Source: JBGCEZ01 sp045106735 | GTDB taxonomy: Bacteria > Planctomycetota > Phycisphaerae > Phycisphaerales > SM1A02 | Length of the DNA: 64,000 nucleotides | Direction: 5' to 3' | Assembly (NCBI GenBank): GCA_045106735.1 | Contig: JBGCEZ010000058.1 | Coordinates: 1-64,000 of the forward strand | The notes under the pieces: generated by a model | Databases searched by the model: none | What the model was told of the DNA's origin: nothing | Seen by the model: only the letters and a program-made list of their open reading frames with translations | In this document: positions 16,767-25,374 of the stretch, piece by piece | Position numbering within the stretch: the first letter of the stretch is position 1 | How the letters are laid out: each line of letters opens with the position of its first letter | Translations under genes and position numbers: made by a program

Positions 16767-17194
16767 GGCAGGCTCCGGGAGAGGGAATCGAGGTCAAAGG
16801 GACGAGCCGAACGACGATCGCCCGGGCACGCCCCAGGAAGGCGCGGCATCCGCCCTTGAGACACCCTATCGTCCGAATATTCGGCCGGCGGCCAGTCAGC
16901 GCGGGCCAACGTCCGCTTTCCGTGTCCGCGGGAGTCCCGCCGGACGATTTCGATGCCCGGGGGCGGCAATTGCCTCTGGCCTCGTGCGTTCAGCCCGCGG
17001 CCCGAGGGGCCTCCCGGGCGATCTCTGCGCAGCCCCCCGTCACCCGCCGCGAACCCGTCGGCCGCACGCCCCGCGACGCGTCCGCTCGCCAGACCGGACC
17101 AATTTGCCCCTCAAGTCGCCCCAACGTCGTCCACGCCCACGCTCAAGTCAGCACACCAGCCCACGCCCCCAGCCAGCTCCCGGAGCCCCCGCCG
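16767..17194. promoter_or_regulatory. divergent intergenic region rfbA / MauE-thioredoxin gene
   Basis: About 430 nt separating two divergent genes, with no gene of its own that I can support. It contains the palindrome described at 16873-16884 and, on the minus strand, TAGGGT at 16868-16863, a possible -10 for rfbA about 95 nt before its start. The half nearest the plus-strand gene is cytosine-rich without visible structure. Confidence 0.4.
16873..16884. promoter_or_regulatory. perfect 12-bp palindrome CCGAATATTCGG
   Basis: A perfect inverted repeat with an AT-rich core, unusual in such GC-rich DNA, lies 4 bp upstream of TAGGGT, a possible minus-strand -10 for rfbA. Its position between the expected -35 and -10 would suit a repressor operator. 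No regulator gene is nearby. Confidence 0.35.
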
Positions 17195-18838
17195 ATGTCC
17201 CAGGCCCCCGCCACCTCGCCCGCGTCGTCCCCGTACGGTCAGCTTGAGGCCCCCTCGCCGTTTTCCCTGCTCGGCATGCTGCTGGTCCGGGTCATCGTGC
17301 CGGGCTGGATTCTGGCGGGCGCGGCCTTCAAGACCTGGGAAGCGGCCCCGCGCTACCTGCCGGCGACCAGTGTTCGGGGCCCCGCGAGCAAGCTGGACAT
17401 CGATCTGATGTGGCTGCTCCTGGCCATCGTCATCGTCGAGTTCATCATCGCCGCGGCGATGATCCTCTTCGCACGGGTGGCTCGCCCGCTGGCCATCATG
17501 ATCCTGCTGGCCTTCTGCGCGGTCCTGGTGATCGAGTTGAGCTCCGGTCAGAAGAGCTGCGGCTGTTTCGGCACCAAGAGCCCGTCGCCCCAGAGCATGC
17601 TGGCGATCGACGGGGCGATGCTGCTGGGCGCGATCTTCCTCCGACCGTGGCCGCTCCGACTCGGCCCCGCCGGACTGCGGGTCGCGCTGCTCGGCCTGAT
17701 CGCGGTCGCTTCGGCGGTCTTTGCCTGGACCCGAATCGAACCCGGCGCGGCGGTGAACGTGCCGACCGGCGGCGATCCGACCACCGTGGTCGCCGGCCCC
17801 CGCAATGGCGTACCGAACCCGAACGTGCAGCCGACGCCGCAGTTCTGGGTGTCGGAAGACCTGCCGTCGCTCGTCGGTCAACCGTGGACCGAACTCGAGC
17901 TCTTCGACTTCATGGCCAACCTGCCGTCGGTGCCCGAGGAAGGCACGTATTACATCACGTTCTACGGGCTGAACTGTGAGCACTGCGAGGACATGTTCCG
18001 CACCGACCTGCAGATCGCCGAGCTCGCCCGCATGACGACGGCGATCCTCGTGCCCTTCGGCCGCGATGAGATGTCCGCCGATGGTGCGTGGGAACGTCCC
18101 GAAACCGAATGCGAGTTGCTGGAATTGCCGCTGGGCGCCGACTGGATCATCACCACCCCGCTGACCCTGCGGGTCGAAGACGGGCTGATCGCGGCAATCG
18201 AAGAAGGCGACCACAACACGTCCATGGAGATTGATCCCGAAGGCGTCTGGACCGGCGGCTCGGGCGCGGCGTCCAGTCCCGCCGCATCCGCCGTCCCCGC
18301 GCCGAGCGGGGATGCGAACGGCGCGGCGTCCGGCAGCGACGCCGACTCCGGATCATCGCGGGCTTCGGCTCCGGCTCCGGCCAACGTCCCGCCGGCCCTC
18401 GGCGGCGCGAACCCCAATCCGCTGCCGCTGCCGCAGTACTGGCTCTCGGACGCCGACGCCCTGGCCGCCCTGTCGGGGACCAAGTGGTCGGACTTTGAAC
18501 TCATTCGGTACATGCCGATGCTTCCGTCGGTCCCGGCCACGGGCGTGCACTACGTCACCTTCTACGGCCGCAACTGCGAGCACTGCGAGGACATGTTCCG
18601 CGACGACCTGACTGACCCGGCGCTCGGTTCGAAGGTCACCGCGGTCCTGGTGCCCTTCGGCAAGACCGAACGCATGGCCGCCGGTGCGTGGAGCGTGCCG
18701 GACACCGAGTGCGAGCTGCTCGAATTGCCGCTCGGGGTCGACTGGATCATGACCACGCCGCTGACGATCCGCGTGGAAGACGGCCTGATCACCTGCGCCG
18801 CCGAGGAAGACCACCGCGCCTGCATGGACCTGGAGTAG
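17195..18838 (+). CDS. MauE/DoxX-like membrane protein fused to two thioredoxin-like repeats
   Basis: The product has 547 residues from the ATG at 17195. The first 180 hold four membrane helices with CGCFG at 122-126, the MauE/DoxX-type motif linked to disulfide or quinone chemistry. Two near-identical periplasmic domains follow (about 206-352 and 406-547), separated by an Ala/Ser/Gly linker. Each carries TFYG(L/R)NCEHCEDMFR with the CEHC pair at 261-264 and 461-464, exactly 200 residues apart, plus conserved VPFG, TECELLELPLG and TTPLT(L/I)RVEDGL. CxxC in this setting suggests thiol-disulfide exchange. MauE partners with thioredoxin-like MauD in methylamine dehydrogenase maturation, so a fusion is plausible, but the target is unknown. 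A CGGAG ribosome site precedes the start. Confidence 0.8.
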   Translation: MSQAPATSPASSPYGQLEAPSPFSLLGMLLVRVIVPGWILAGAAFKTWEAAPRYLPATSVRGPASKLDIDLMWLLLAIVIVEFIIAAAMILFARVARPLAIMILLAFCAVLVIELSSGQKSCGCFGTKSPSPQSMLAIDGAMLLGAIFLRPWPLRLGPAGLRVALLGLIAVASAVFAWTRIEPGAAVNVPTGGDPTTVVAGPRNGVPNPNVQPTPQFWVSEDLPSLVGQPWTELELFDFMANLPSVPEEGTYYITFYGLNCEHCEDMFRTDLQIAELARMTTAILVPFGRDEMSADGAWERPETECELLELPLGADWIITTPLTLRVEDGLIAAIEEGDHNTSMEIDPEGVWTGGSGAASSPAASAVPAPSGDANGAASGSDADSGSSRASAPAPANVPPALGGANPNPLPLPQYWLSDADALAALSGTKWSDFELIRYMPMLPSVPATGVHYVTFYGRNCEHCEDMFRDDLTDPALGSKVTAVLVPFGKTERMAAGAWSVPDTECELLELPLGVDWIMTTPLTIRVEDGLITCAAEEDHRACMDLE

Positions 18839-18910
18839 GCGGAGCCGCAGAGCCGCTCAGCCGCGGAATCCGGTCCGGACCGGGGCTGCATCGGCCTGAA
18901 CTCGATTGGC

Positions 18911-19010
18911 GTGGACCGGACTGGACGGGACTGGACTGGACTGGATCGGTCTGGCCTGAACTGGATCGGCCCGGCCTGGTCTGGTCTGGCCTGAACTGGA
19001 TCGGACTGGC
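18911..19010. repeat. degenerate ctgga-rich tandem repeat
   Basis: About 100 nt of ctggactgga-like units just after the MauE-thioredoxin gene. An exact 19-nt copy (ctggcctgaactggatcgg) occurs at 18951-18969 and 18986-19004. It lies between two plus-strand genes and appears non-coding. Confidence 0.75.
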
Positions 19011-19217
19011 ACGGGCCAGCACCGAACCCGGACCGAATCGGCCGCTGATTCCGACGGATTCAGGCCCGCTTCCAGGACCGCGGCGGCGGCGACCACATGT
19101 CCGAAAACTTCGGGCTGGCAACCGACCTGCCGACCTGGGTCATCTCGGGGGGAGCGTCCCACCGCCCCTTCGTCGGTGCAGCACGAGCGCCGGGGGTGGT
19201 TGGTCGATGCTGTTCCC

Positions 19218-20171
19218 ATGCCGATGCCCGGACGCACGATCATCATCTCCGACACCCACTTGGGTCGGTCACGCGGGTCTGCCGGAACGCCCGAGCAATT
19301 GCGGCCTCTCTGGGCCGGGGCGAATCGGCTGATCGTCAATGGCGACCTGGCCGAGTTGGGCGATCCCCACGCCCGGGCCCGGGCCGCCCGCATGGTTTGC
19401 CGGCTTCAGGATCTGTGCGATGCCGATGGCGTCGAGCTCCTGGTGATCAGCGGCAACCACGATCCGCTGTTGACCGACGTCCGCGACATGGACCTGTGCG
19501 ATGGCAGCATCTACCTGACCCACGGGGATGTGCTGCATCCGGCGATCAGCCCTTGGACCACGCACGCGGCGGAGCTCGAACACTGGAATCGCCGGGCGCT
19601 GGCCATGCTGAGCAAACAGGCCAAAGCTGGAGCCAAGTCCGACGCCGAGTCGCGACTCGCCGCCGCCCAGCACGCGGCCCACGCGGTTGCGATCAGCCAC
19701 GCCGATGATGCCGACGAGCGCGCCCGAACCCGCCGCGCGGACGCCCCGGATGAACGCAGCCCGTCGCGGCGACAGCGGCTCACCCGCCAGGCACGGACTG
19801 CGGCGGTGGCCATGTGGTCCTGGCACACGCTCCCGCGGCGGGCGGCGGAGTTCATGATCGAGTTTCGGCCGCAGGCCCGCTTTTTCGTGTTCGGTCACAT
19901 GCACCGCCAGGGCATCTGGCGATTCGGCGAGCGCGTGGTGATCAACACGGGAAGCTACGGGTTGCCCGGCAAACCGCGAGCGGTCGTACTGAAAGGCGAT
20001 CGCCTGGCCGTCCATGCGATCCAGCGAACGAACGACGGGCACTCCCTTTCGGCTCGGGCGATCGCGGAGTTTCCCATTCGGCCGCTCCCGGCCCGCCAGC
20101 CACGAAACGCGGCATCGCCCGCGATCACCGACCCCAACGCCGCGGCGCCGCCCACCCGCCGGGCCGCCTGA
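19218..20171 (+). CDS. calcineurin-like metallophosphoesterase
   Basis: I choose the ATG at 19218, just before the first catalytic motif, giving 317 residues; an ATG at 19176 is possible. All five metal-binding blocks are present: IISDTHLG, NGDLAELG, ISGNHD, LTHGD and FGHMHRQG. The enzyme hydrolyses a phosphoester using two metal ions. The layout is like YfcE/LpxH-type single-domain enzymes but with a helical insertion of about 100 residues rich in Ala and Arg between THGD and GHMH. LpxH (UDP-diacylglucosamine hydrolase) is not supported by any extra motif. The C-terminus is proline/alanine-rich. Neighbours give no hint of substrate. Confidence 0.8.
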   Translation: MPMPGRTIIISDTHLGRSRGSAGTPEQLRPLWAGANRLIVNGDLAELGDPHARARAARMVCRLQDLCDADGVELLVISGNHDPLLTDVRDMDLCDGSIYLTHGDVLHPAISPWTTHAAELEHWNRRALAMLSKQAKAGAKSDAESRLAAAQHAAHAVAISHADDADERARTRRADAPDERSPSRRQRLTRQARTAAVAMWSWHTLPRRAAEFMIEFRPQARFFVFGHMHRQGIWRFGERVVINTGSYGLPGKPRAVVLKGDRLAVHAIQRTNDGHSLSARAIAEFPIRPLPARQPRNAASPAITDPNAAAPPTRRAA

Positions 20172-20325
20172 AGGCCGACGGACGGAAAGGCGGATGCCCG
20201 ACACGGCGGCGGAACGGTCCGGAGCTGACGCGGGCGGTCCCGCGGGGTCCCATGCGGTCCCCTGCGATTTGAAGCGATCCAGGCCCCCCGCGACGAGGGT
20301 CGATCCGCGGAGGTCGGCCCCGGGA

Positions 20326-20403
20326 ACTGGATGCCTGTGATTGGATGCCTGTGACTGGATGCCGGTGGCTGGATGTCTGGCTGGATGTTGGGCTGGATGT
20401 CCG
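20326..20403. repeat. 14/12-nt tandem repeat
   Basis: Three units of 14 nt (a[c/t]tggatgcc[t/g]gtg) pass into three units of 12 nt (gctggatgtctg-like). The array occupies the 307-nt space between the phosphoesterase and the cytochrome gene, where I see nothing else except the -10 hexamer near the end. Confidence 0.75.
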
Positions 20404-20477
20404 ACTGAACGCCTGTCCGGCACCTGGTCGAGAAGCGAACGGAACCGCTCGACGGAGTCCCGCGAACCGGGGACGGG

Positions 20478-20483
20478 TATGCT
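20478..20483 (+). promoter_or_regulatory. -10 hexamer TATGCT, leaderless start
   Basis: TATGCT is followed by 7 nt and then the ATG at 20491. It overlaps an alternative ATG at 20479, which would be excluded if this is the -10. No clear -35. Confidence 0.45.
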
Positions 20484-20490
20484 CCGAACC

Positions 20491-22116
20491 ATGCACCAGA
20501 GCCTCGCCATCGTCGATCGCCGCCGCGGCGGCTTCGCGGTCCACCGACTGGCCCGCTTGGCCGCCATCGCTGGCGCCGTGGCCGCCACGAGCGGTCTGCT
20601 CGCGATGACCGCTGCGCCCGCCGATCCCGACCAGACCCTGAGCCAGACCTCCGGCCAGGCTCCCAGCCAGACCCCGAGCCAGACCCCGCCGGGCCAAACG
20701 CCGCGCCAGGCTCCGCCGATCGCCGACCCGCCCGTGTCGTCCGACGCGCCGGCCGCCGGCCCAACGGATGCCGCGGCCCGATGGCGTACGGAAGGGCCCG
20801 TCCAGATCGGGGACCGCGTCGTCATCCGCGAGATCGGCCGGCACGAGCGACGTGGCACCGTCACCAAAATGACCGAAGAGGCAATCGTCCTTGCGGCGCC
20901 CGGGTCGGACACTCCGATCGTCGTCCCGCGCATACGGATCGTGCAAGAGATGGTGCTCCTGCCCGCCGACGCCAACGTCGAAGTCGAGATCGAGGACGTC
21001 AACGGCTTCGTTCGTTACGGCCGCCTGATCGAAGACACGTTCGACGAAGTGGTGATCGACATTCGAACGATCACCGTGCGGGTCCCACGCGATCGGATCC
21101 GCCGCGTCTTGGTTCGCCCGAGCTTTGAAGTGCGGTACGCGCGAGTGCTGGACCGCACCGATCTGAGCGATCCCGAACAGGTCATCCGTCTCAGTCAATG
21201 GCTCACCCGGGAAGAGCGATGGGACTTGGCCGAAGCGTTGCTCGTTCCGATTCTTGAAGCCGATCCTGACCAACTCGCGGTCAAGGGCATGCTCGAGCGA
21301 GTTCGCGCTCGGCGGGCGCTCGATCGCCAACGGGCCGCACGGATTGATGACGACCCGGGCGATGCCGGATCCGGCGACGATACGGACAACGGCAACGATC
21401 TTCTGTCCCGCCCCACGTCCAACGATCTGTTTGCCCGCACCTTGGTTTCAGATGACGACGTCAACATCATGCGGGTCTACGAGATTGACTTTGCCAATCC
21501 GCCGCGCCGCGTCGCCGTCACCCGCGCAACGGTCGATCGTCTGATCACGATGTACGCCGACCACGAGCGCATGCCCACGGGCCGACGCGACCGCGCTCGC
21601 CTCCACCGGCTTGAGCCGATGGAACTCGTCGAGATCATGTTCACGCTGCGAGCACGTGATCTGTATCCCGAGATCAAAGTGATCGACGAGCCAGCCTCGC
21701 TCGTTCGATTCCGCCGCGACGTGCACGACACGTATGTCCAGAACACCTGTGGCGCGTGCCATGGTGATCCCGGCGCGGGCCGATTCCGATTGCACACGCG
21801 CAATGCCCGTGATCCACGGGCCCGAATGACAAACCTGTTGATCCTCGAGCGACTCGATCTCGGATCGGCCGGAAAGCTGATCGACTACGACCGACCGGAA
21901 GACTCGCTCCTGATCCAGTACGGCTTGCCGAGAGATCAGGCCCGGAACCCGCATCCGCCGGTCGACGGATTCCGTGCGGCCTTCCGCAACCGCGACGCCC
22001 GCCAAATCAGCGAGACGATCCGCTGGATCCAGACGATGTATCGCCCTCGACCCGAGTACCCAGTCTCGTACGACCCGAACGCCCTGCTCGTCCCGATCGA
22101 TCGCGTGGACCGCTGA
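20491..22116 (+). CDS. exported c-type cytochrome-domain protein
   Basis: From the ATG at 20491 the product has 541 residues. It begins with a signal-like segment (LARLAAIAGAVAATSGLLAM), then a Gln/Pro/Thr-rich linker encoded by a 12-nt tandem repeat at about 20640-20710 (SQTP-like units). A central beta-rich region (about 100-220) may be Sm/SH3-like (GDRVVIREIG, GRLIEDTFDEVVIDI). A C-terminal cytochrome domain has one haem site, CGACH at 420-424, followed by GDPGAGRFRL. The domain resembles the single-haem modules widespread in planctomycete surface proteins. Whether it carries electrons or has a structural haem is unknown. An ATG at 20479 in the same frame is possible but overlaps the predicted promoter. 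Confidence 0.75.
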   Translation: MHQSLAIVDRRRGGFAVHRLARLAAIAGAVAATSGLLAMTAAPADPDQTLSQTSGQAPSQTPSQTPPGQTPRQAPPIADPPVSSDAPAAGPTDAAARWRTEGPVQIGDRVVIREIGRHERRGTVTKMTEEAIVLAAPGSDTPIVVPRIRIVQEMVLLPADANVEVEIEDVNGFVRYGRLIEDTFDEVVIDIRTITVRVPRDRIRRVLVRPSFEVRYARVLDRTDLSDPEQVIRLSQWLTREERWDLAEALLVPILEADPDQLAVKGMLERVRARRALDRQRAARIDDDPGDAGSGDDTDNGNDLLSRPTSNDLFARTLVSDDDVNIMRVYEIDFANPPRRVAVTRATVDRLITMYADHERMPTGRRDRARLHRLEPMELVEIMFTLRARDLYPEIKVIDEPASLVRFRRDVHDTYVQNTCGACHGDPGAGRFRLHTRNARDPRARMTNLLILERLDLGSAGKLIDYDRPEDSLLIQYGLPRDQARNPHPPVDGFRAAFRNRDARQISETIRWIQTMYRPRPEYPVSYDPNALLVPIDRVDR

Positions 22117-22720
22117 TTCGGCGTGGACCGATCGGCCGGCCGGCCGGGTCCGACGACGGCAGTTTCTGGCCGCTGGGCGCTGATGGCCGGACCGATGACC
22201 AGACCGATGGTCAGACCGATGGTCAGACCGATGACCAGACCGATGGCCAGACCGATGGCCAGACCGATGGCCGGACCAGTGATCAGGCAGGCCAGACCCG
22301 AGGCCAGTCCTTCCGCCAGTCCCGAGGCCAGATCCCAGTCCAGACCCCAGGCCGGCCGCCAGCACTCCCGCTCCGTCGAGCGGCGTCGGCTCGAGATTCC
22401 CCGCTTCTCCTCGAACCGCGGCCCCCTCGGCTGCGAATGTCCGCGTGCCAGGCCCGACGATCGGGCCGCACGATGACGGGTCCGCGGGCTTGGCTCGCCC
22501 TGATCACCGTGCTGCCCTCGCCGCCACTGGCGGTCTCGGCCACCCTCGCCGCCCCGGCCGAAATCCGCTCGGAAGCTGCTTCCGGCGGGGATCCGCTACA
22601 CTCGCGGCTTCCGTCGGAGACCACCGTGGTCAACCGTCGGAACCGATCGCTCGCCCCTTTTCGGGGGATCGATCACCTCCGGCCCCCGGCCGCCCGCCCC
22701 GCCCTCGGAGTCGCCCGACG
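22117..22720. other. 604-nt intergenic space with a tandem repeat and a probable promoter
   Basis: The left part holds the 12-nt array at 22182-22277 and a degenerate continuation to about 22350. TACACT at 22597-22602, the same hexamer that precedes the tRNA gene at 37.8 kb, is a likely -10 for the lipoprotein gene and would leave a leader of about 110 nt. No credible gene is present. Confidence 0.5.
22182..22277. repeat. 12-nt tandem repeat, eight units
   Basis: Eight consecutive units of gatggccagacc or close variants, without interruption. Unit differences are confined to two or three positions, as expected from slippage followed by drift. There are no spacers, so this is not CRISPR. Confidence 0.9.
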
Positions 22721-24040
22721 ATGCCCCAGTCGCCCGCCCGTCTGCCCTTCGCCCGCCTCTGCGTGGCCGCCTTGCTCTGCGGGGGGATTTCCCTCGCCAC
22801 CGGTTGCGAGGACGGCCCCGCCGCCGATCGCGCTGCCGCGGACACGGAGCTGAAGGAACTGAGTCAGCGGCTCCAGCTCGCCGCCTACACGACGGACCAC
22901 GAAGGCGACGTCGATCAATCGGTGAGCAAGCTCCAGTCGATTGCCCGCGATGCCGCCGCCTTGAACAAGGGCAGTGAGTCGCAGATCGCTTCGGCGGCCC
23001 TGCTCGCGGCGGAGGCCCATCGGCAGCTCGCCGACCTCCACCTCTCGGTCGCCCGGCAAGCCGAGAGCGAAGCCAATGGCTTCCGCACGGCGGCTGAATC
23101 TCTGGTCAGCTCGGCGTCGCGGCTTAATGAACTGGCGGCCAGCCTGGCCTCGGCCGACATCGACGAGGCCCGCGCCCTGATCACCGCCGGCATCAACGAA
23201 ACCAACTCGGACATCGACACGGCCCAAGCCGCGGTGGACGCGCTCGACGGCCCGATCACGGAGCGGAACCGAGCGAACACCACGGACCGCGGACAGGCCG
23301 AGGAACTCAACCGAGAAGCCAATGACCTCCGCCGGTCGGCCACCGACGCCGGACCGCGTCGCGGCCTGCCTTCCTACCGCCGGGCCATCGAGCTCGAGCA
23401 GGAAGCCGACGGATTCGAGTTCCAGATCGCCCGACGCGAGAATGAACTCGCCCACGACTTCGTGCCCCAGTTCGATTTCAGCTCCCTCCAGCTCAACGAA
23501 CAGCGCGCGTCGATCACCCGGCTCGAATCCGCATTGAGTTCGGTCAATAACCGCGAGCAGCTCATGCAGACGGCCACGCGCGAACTGCAGAGTGCGATCG
23601 GCGAGTTTCGCAGCTCGCTGGGAACCTGGCTCGACGCGTCAGATCCGGCCAAGCTCGAACCGTGGATCTCCGCTGGCGTCGAGCATGCCCAGCAGGCGGC
23701 CTCGCTCGCGGGCAAGGCTCGCGCGGCCGACCCCAGTGCGGCGACATCGGCCGAGGCCCGGGCCCACGCGTCACTCGGCGAACTCTTGAGTACCCGCGCG
23801 ATCGCCCGCGAGCGCCAGGCCGCCGTCGCCGCCGCCGCGGCGAACGTCCCGCCACTGAACATCCCCGAATCGACCGCGGCGGCGCTCCGTCGTGACGCGG
23901 GGACGGATCGGGCGGAAGCCATCGCGACCTTCACGCAGCTGATTGAGTCCGTCGGCGGCAACGACCGCCTCGCTGCACTCGAACGCGCTGCACGCCGCTC
24001 GATTGAACGCCTCGGCGGCGAAGCGCCCAGCGGCGGTTGA
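22721..24040 (+). CDS. long coiled-coil lipoprotein
   Basis: The product has 439 residues from the ATG at 22721, which follows a CGGAG ribosome site. The N-terminus is a type II signal peptide with lipobox LATGC (Cys 29), so the protein is lipidated and periplasmic. The remainder is almost entirely charged, Ala/Glu/Arg/Gln-rich helix, with heptad-like runs such as ELKELSQRLQLAA and SITRLESALSSV, suggesting a long coiled coil. I recognise no enzyme motif. It resembles structural or tether lipoproteins in general form only. It is transcribed alone and ends convergently with queG; a strong hairpin about 100 nt downstream may terminate it. Confidence 0.78.
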   Translation: MPQSPARLPFARLCVAALLCGGISLATGCEDGPAADRAAADTELKELSQRLQLAAYTTDHEGDVDQSVSKLQSIARDAAALNKGSESQIASAALLAAEAHRQLADLHLSVARQAESEANGFRTAAESLVSSASRLNELAASLASADIDEARALITAGINETNSDIDTAQAAVDALDGPITERNRANTTDRGQAEELNREANDLRRSATDAGPRRGLPSYRRAIELEQEADGFEFQIARRENELAHDFVPQFDFSSLQLNEQRASITRLESALSSVNNREQLMQTATRELQSAIGEFRSSLGTWLDASDPAKLEPWISAGVEHAQQAASLAGKARAADPSAATSAEARAHASLGELLSTRAIARERQAAVAAAAANVPPLNIPESTAAALRRDAGTDRAEAIATFTQLIESVGGNDRLAALERAARRSIERLGGEAPSGG

Positions 24041-24129
24041 AATCGGGGCGAACGGACCGGGTACACGATCCTCTAAACGTCCCGCCAATCGGCTGGCCAA
24101 ACGCCCGGCCCAAAGACGACACACACGTA

Positions 24130-25374
24130 TCAATCGCTCAGGCGGCCGAGGACATCCTCGGCCGTTTGTCGTACGAGCGAATCAGCGTCGCCCCGGCATG
24201 CTTCGATCGCGTGGCGGAGCCGCTCGCGTTCGGCGACCGTCAGCTGATCTTCCTCGAGCAACACGTTCCCGGCGGCGATCAAGGCATTGCGCCGGAGCAT
24301 CGGCAACTTGGCCCGGGTCATGGCCGTGCCCCCGCAGATCGACCGCCGATCTGCTTCGGTCCAGCCGATCATCTCGATCAGCTCGAAGGCTGCATGCCTC
24401 GGGGCGTAGTCTGCGTGCACCGGCGCGCGGCGGCTGCGACGCGTGGGGCGCACGTGCGGGCACGCCAGTTGGCAGGCATCGCACCCAAAGACCCAGTCGC
24501 CGATCGCCCCGTGCAATGCTGGGTCGATTCGCTCGCGATGCTCGATCGTCAGGTACGCGATGCACCGCCGGGCATCAACCGACCACGGCTCAATGCACTG
24601 GGTCGGACAGGCGTCGATGCACCGGGTGCAGGATCCGCAGGGCGAAGCAAATTCGGCCGTCGACTCGTCCGACGGCGCGATCGGTACCGTCGTCAGCAAC
24701 TCGCCGAGCAGCATCCAGCTCCCAACCCCCGGCTCGATCAGCAAGGTGTGCTTGCCGATGCGCCCGAGGCCCGCCCGCGCGGCAAGCTCCCGCTCAAGGA
24801 TCGGCGCGGTGTCGGTGCAGGCACGGAATCGCGCGGCGCGTTCCGTCGGCGGACCACTCTGTGCTCGTTCGGCCGGCTCATTCGATGACGCTGGCGCGTC
24901 CGGCAACTCCGGCGGCGCGGACAATTGCGACGACTTCGACGTGGACGGGTTCCGCGCGTCCGGCGACTCCGGCGGCTCCGGCGGCCACAGCGTGTGCAGC
25001 GCATCGGCCATCGCGTGGAGCCGGCGCTTCAACACCTTGTGGTAGTCGCGGCCGCGGGCGTAGCGGGCGATGCGGCCACTGGCGTGCCCGTCGGTCGGCG
25101 ACGCGTGGAGCGGCGGCGGTTCTCCGGGCCCGGCGTAGCGATCGGCGACGCAAATGATGGACGCGGCGCCCGGAAGCAGCCCCCGCGGGTCCGCTCGCAA
25201 CGCACGATGATCGGCCATCCAGCCCATCGACCCGTGGCGTTCGCCGGCGATCCAACGTTCGAACATCGCCGCCTGCGGCGACGGCCCGGCGGCGACCACG
25301 CCCACCCGGGCGAAACCGAGTTCGCGGGCCAGGGCGACGACGGCATCCCGGCGGCGAATCCCTTCGCCGGTCAC
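24130..25374 (-). CDS. queG: epoxyqueuosine reductase
   Basis: A 414-residue QueG. CTDTAPILERELAARAGLG contains the catalytic aspartate (D188), followed by GRIGKHTLLI of the cobalamin site. Two [4Fe-4S] clusters are supplied by CGSCTRCIDACP (246-257) and CDACQLACP (298-306), with HEAT-like helices at the C-terminus. It reduces epoxyqueuosine to queuosine in tRNA using cobalamin. A Pro/Ser/Glu-rich insertion at about 130-178 is absent from typical QueG (about 380 residues). The GTG start at 25374 overlaps the helicase stop as GTGA, so the two genes are co-translated. Together with nrdJ this makes two B12-dependent enzymes in the same 10 kb. Confidence 0.93.
   Translation of the reverse strand: MTGEGIRRRDAVVALARELGFARVGVVAAGPSPQAAMFERWIAGERHGSMGWMADHRALRADPRGLLPGAASIICVADRYAGPGEPPPLHASPTDGHASGRIARYARGRDYHKVLKRRLHAMADALHTLWPPEPPESPDARNPSTSKSSQLSAPPELPDAPASSNEPAERAQSGPPTERAARFRACTDTAPILERELAARAGLGRIGKHTLLIEPGVGSWMLLGELLTTVPIAPSDESTAEFASPCGSCTRCIDACPTQCIEPWSVDARRCIAYLTIEHRERIDPALHGAIGDWVFGCDACQLACPHVRPTRRSRRAPVHADYAPRHAAFELIEMIGWTEADRRSICGGTAMTRAKLPMLRRNALIAAGNVLLEEDQLTVAERERLRHAIEACRGDADSLVRQTAEDVLGRLSD
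24143..24164 (+). terminator. strong hairpin inside the 3' end of queG
   Basis: CGGCCGAGGA, a CA loop, then TCCTCGGCCG forms a perfect 10-bp stem followed by TTTGTC on the plus strand. It would stop transcripts from the coiled-coil lipoprotein gene (stop at 24040), though it lies within the last codons of the convergent queG. The T-run is short, so efficiency is uncertain. Confidence 0.4.

Noticed and set aside
14742..16859. 705-codon plus-strand frame
   Set aside because: Antisense to rfbB and rfbA, which are firmly identified. The valine/arginine-rich product is a typical shadow.
22182..22277. CRISPR array
   Set aside because: Repeats are contiguous 12-nt units with no spacers, and no cas gene is nearby. 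The same applies to the arrays at 46703, 54335 and 59661.
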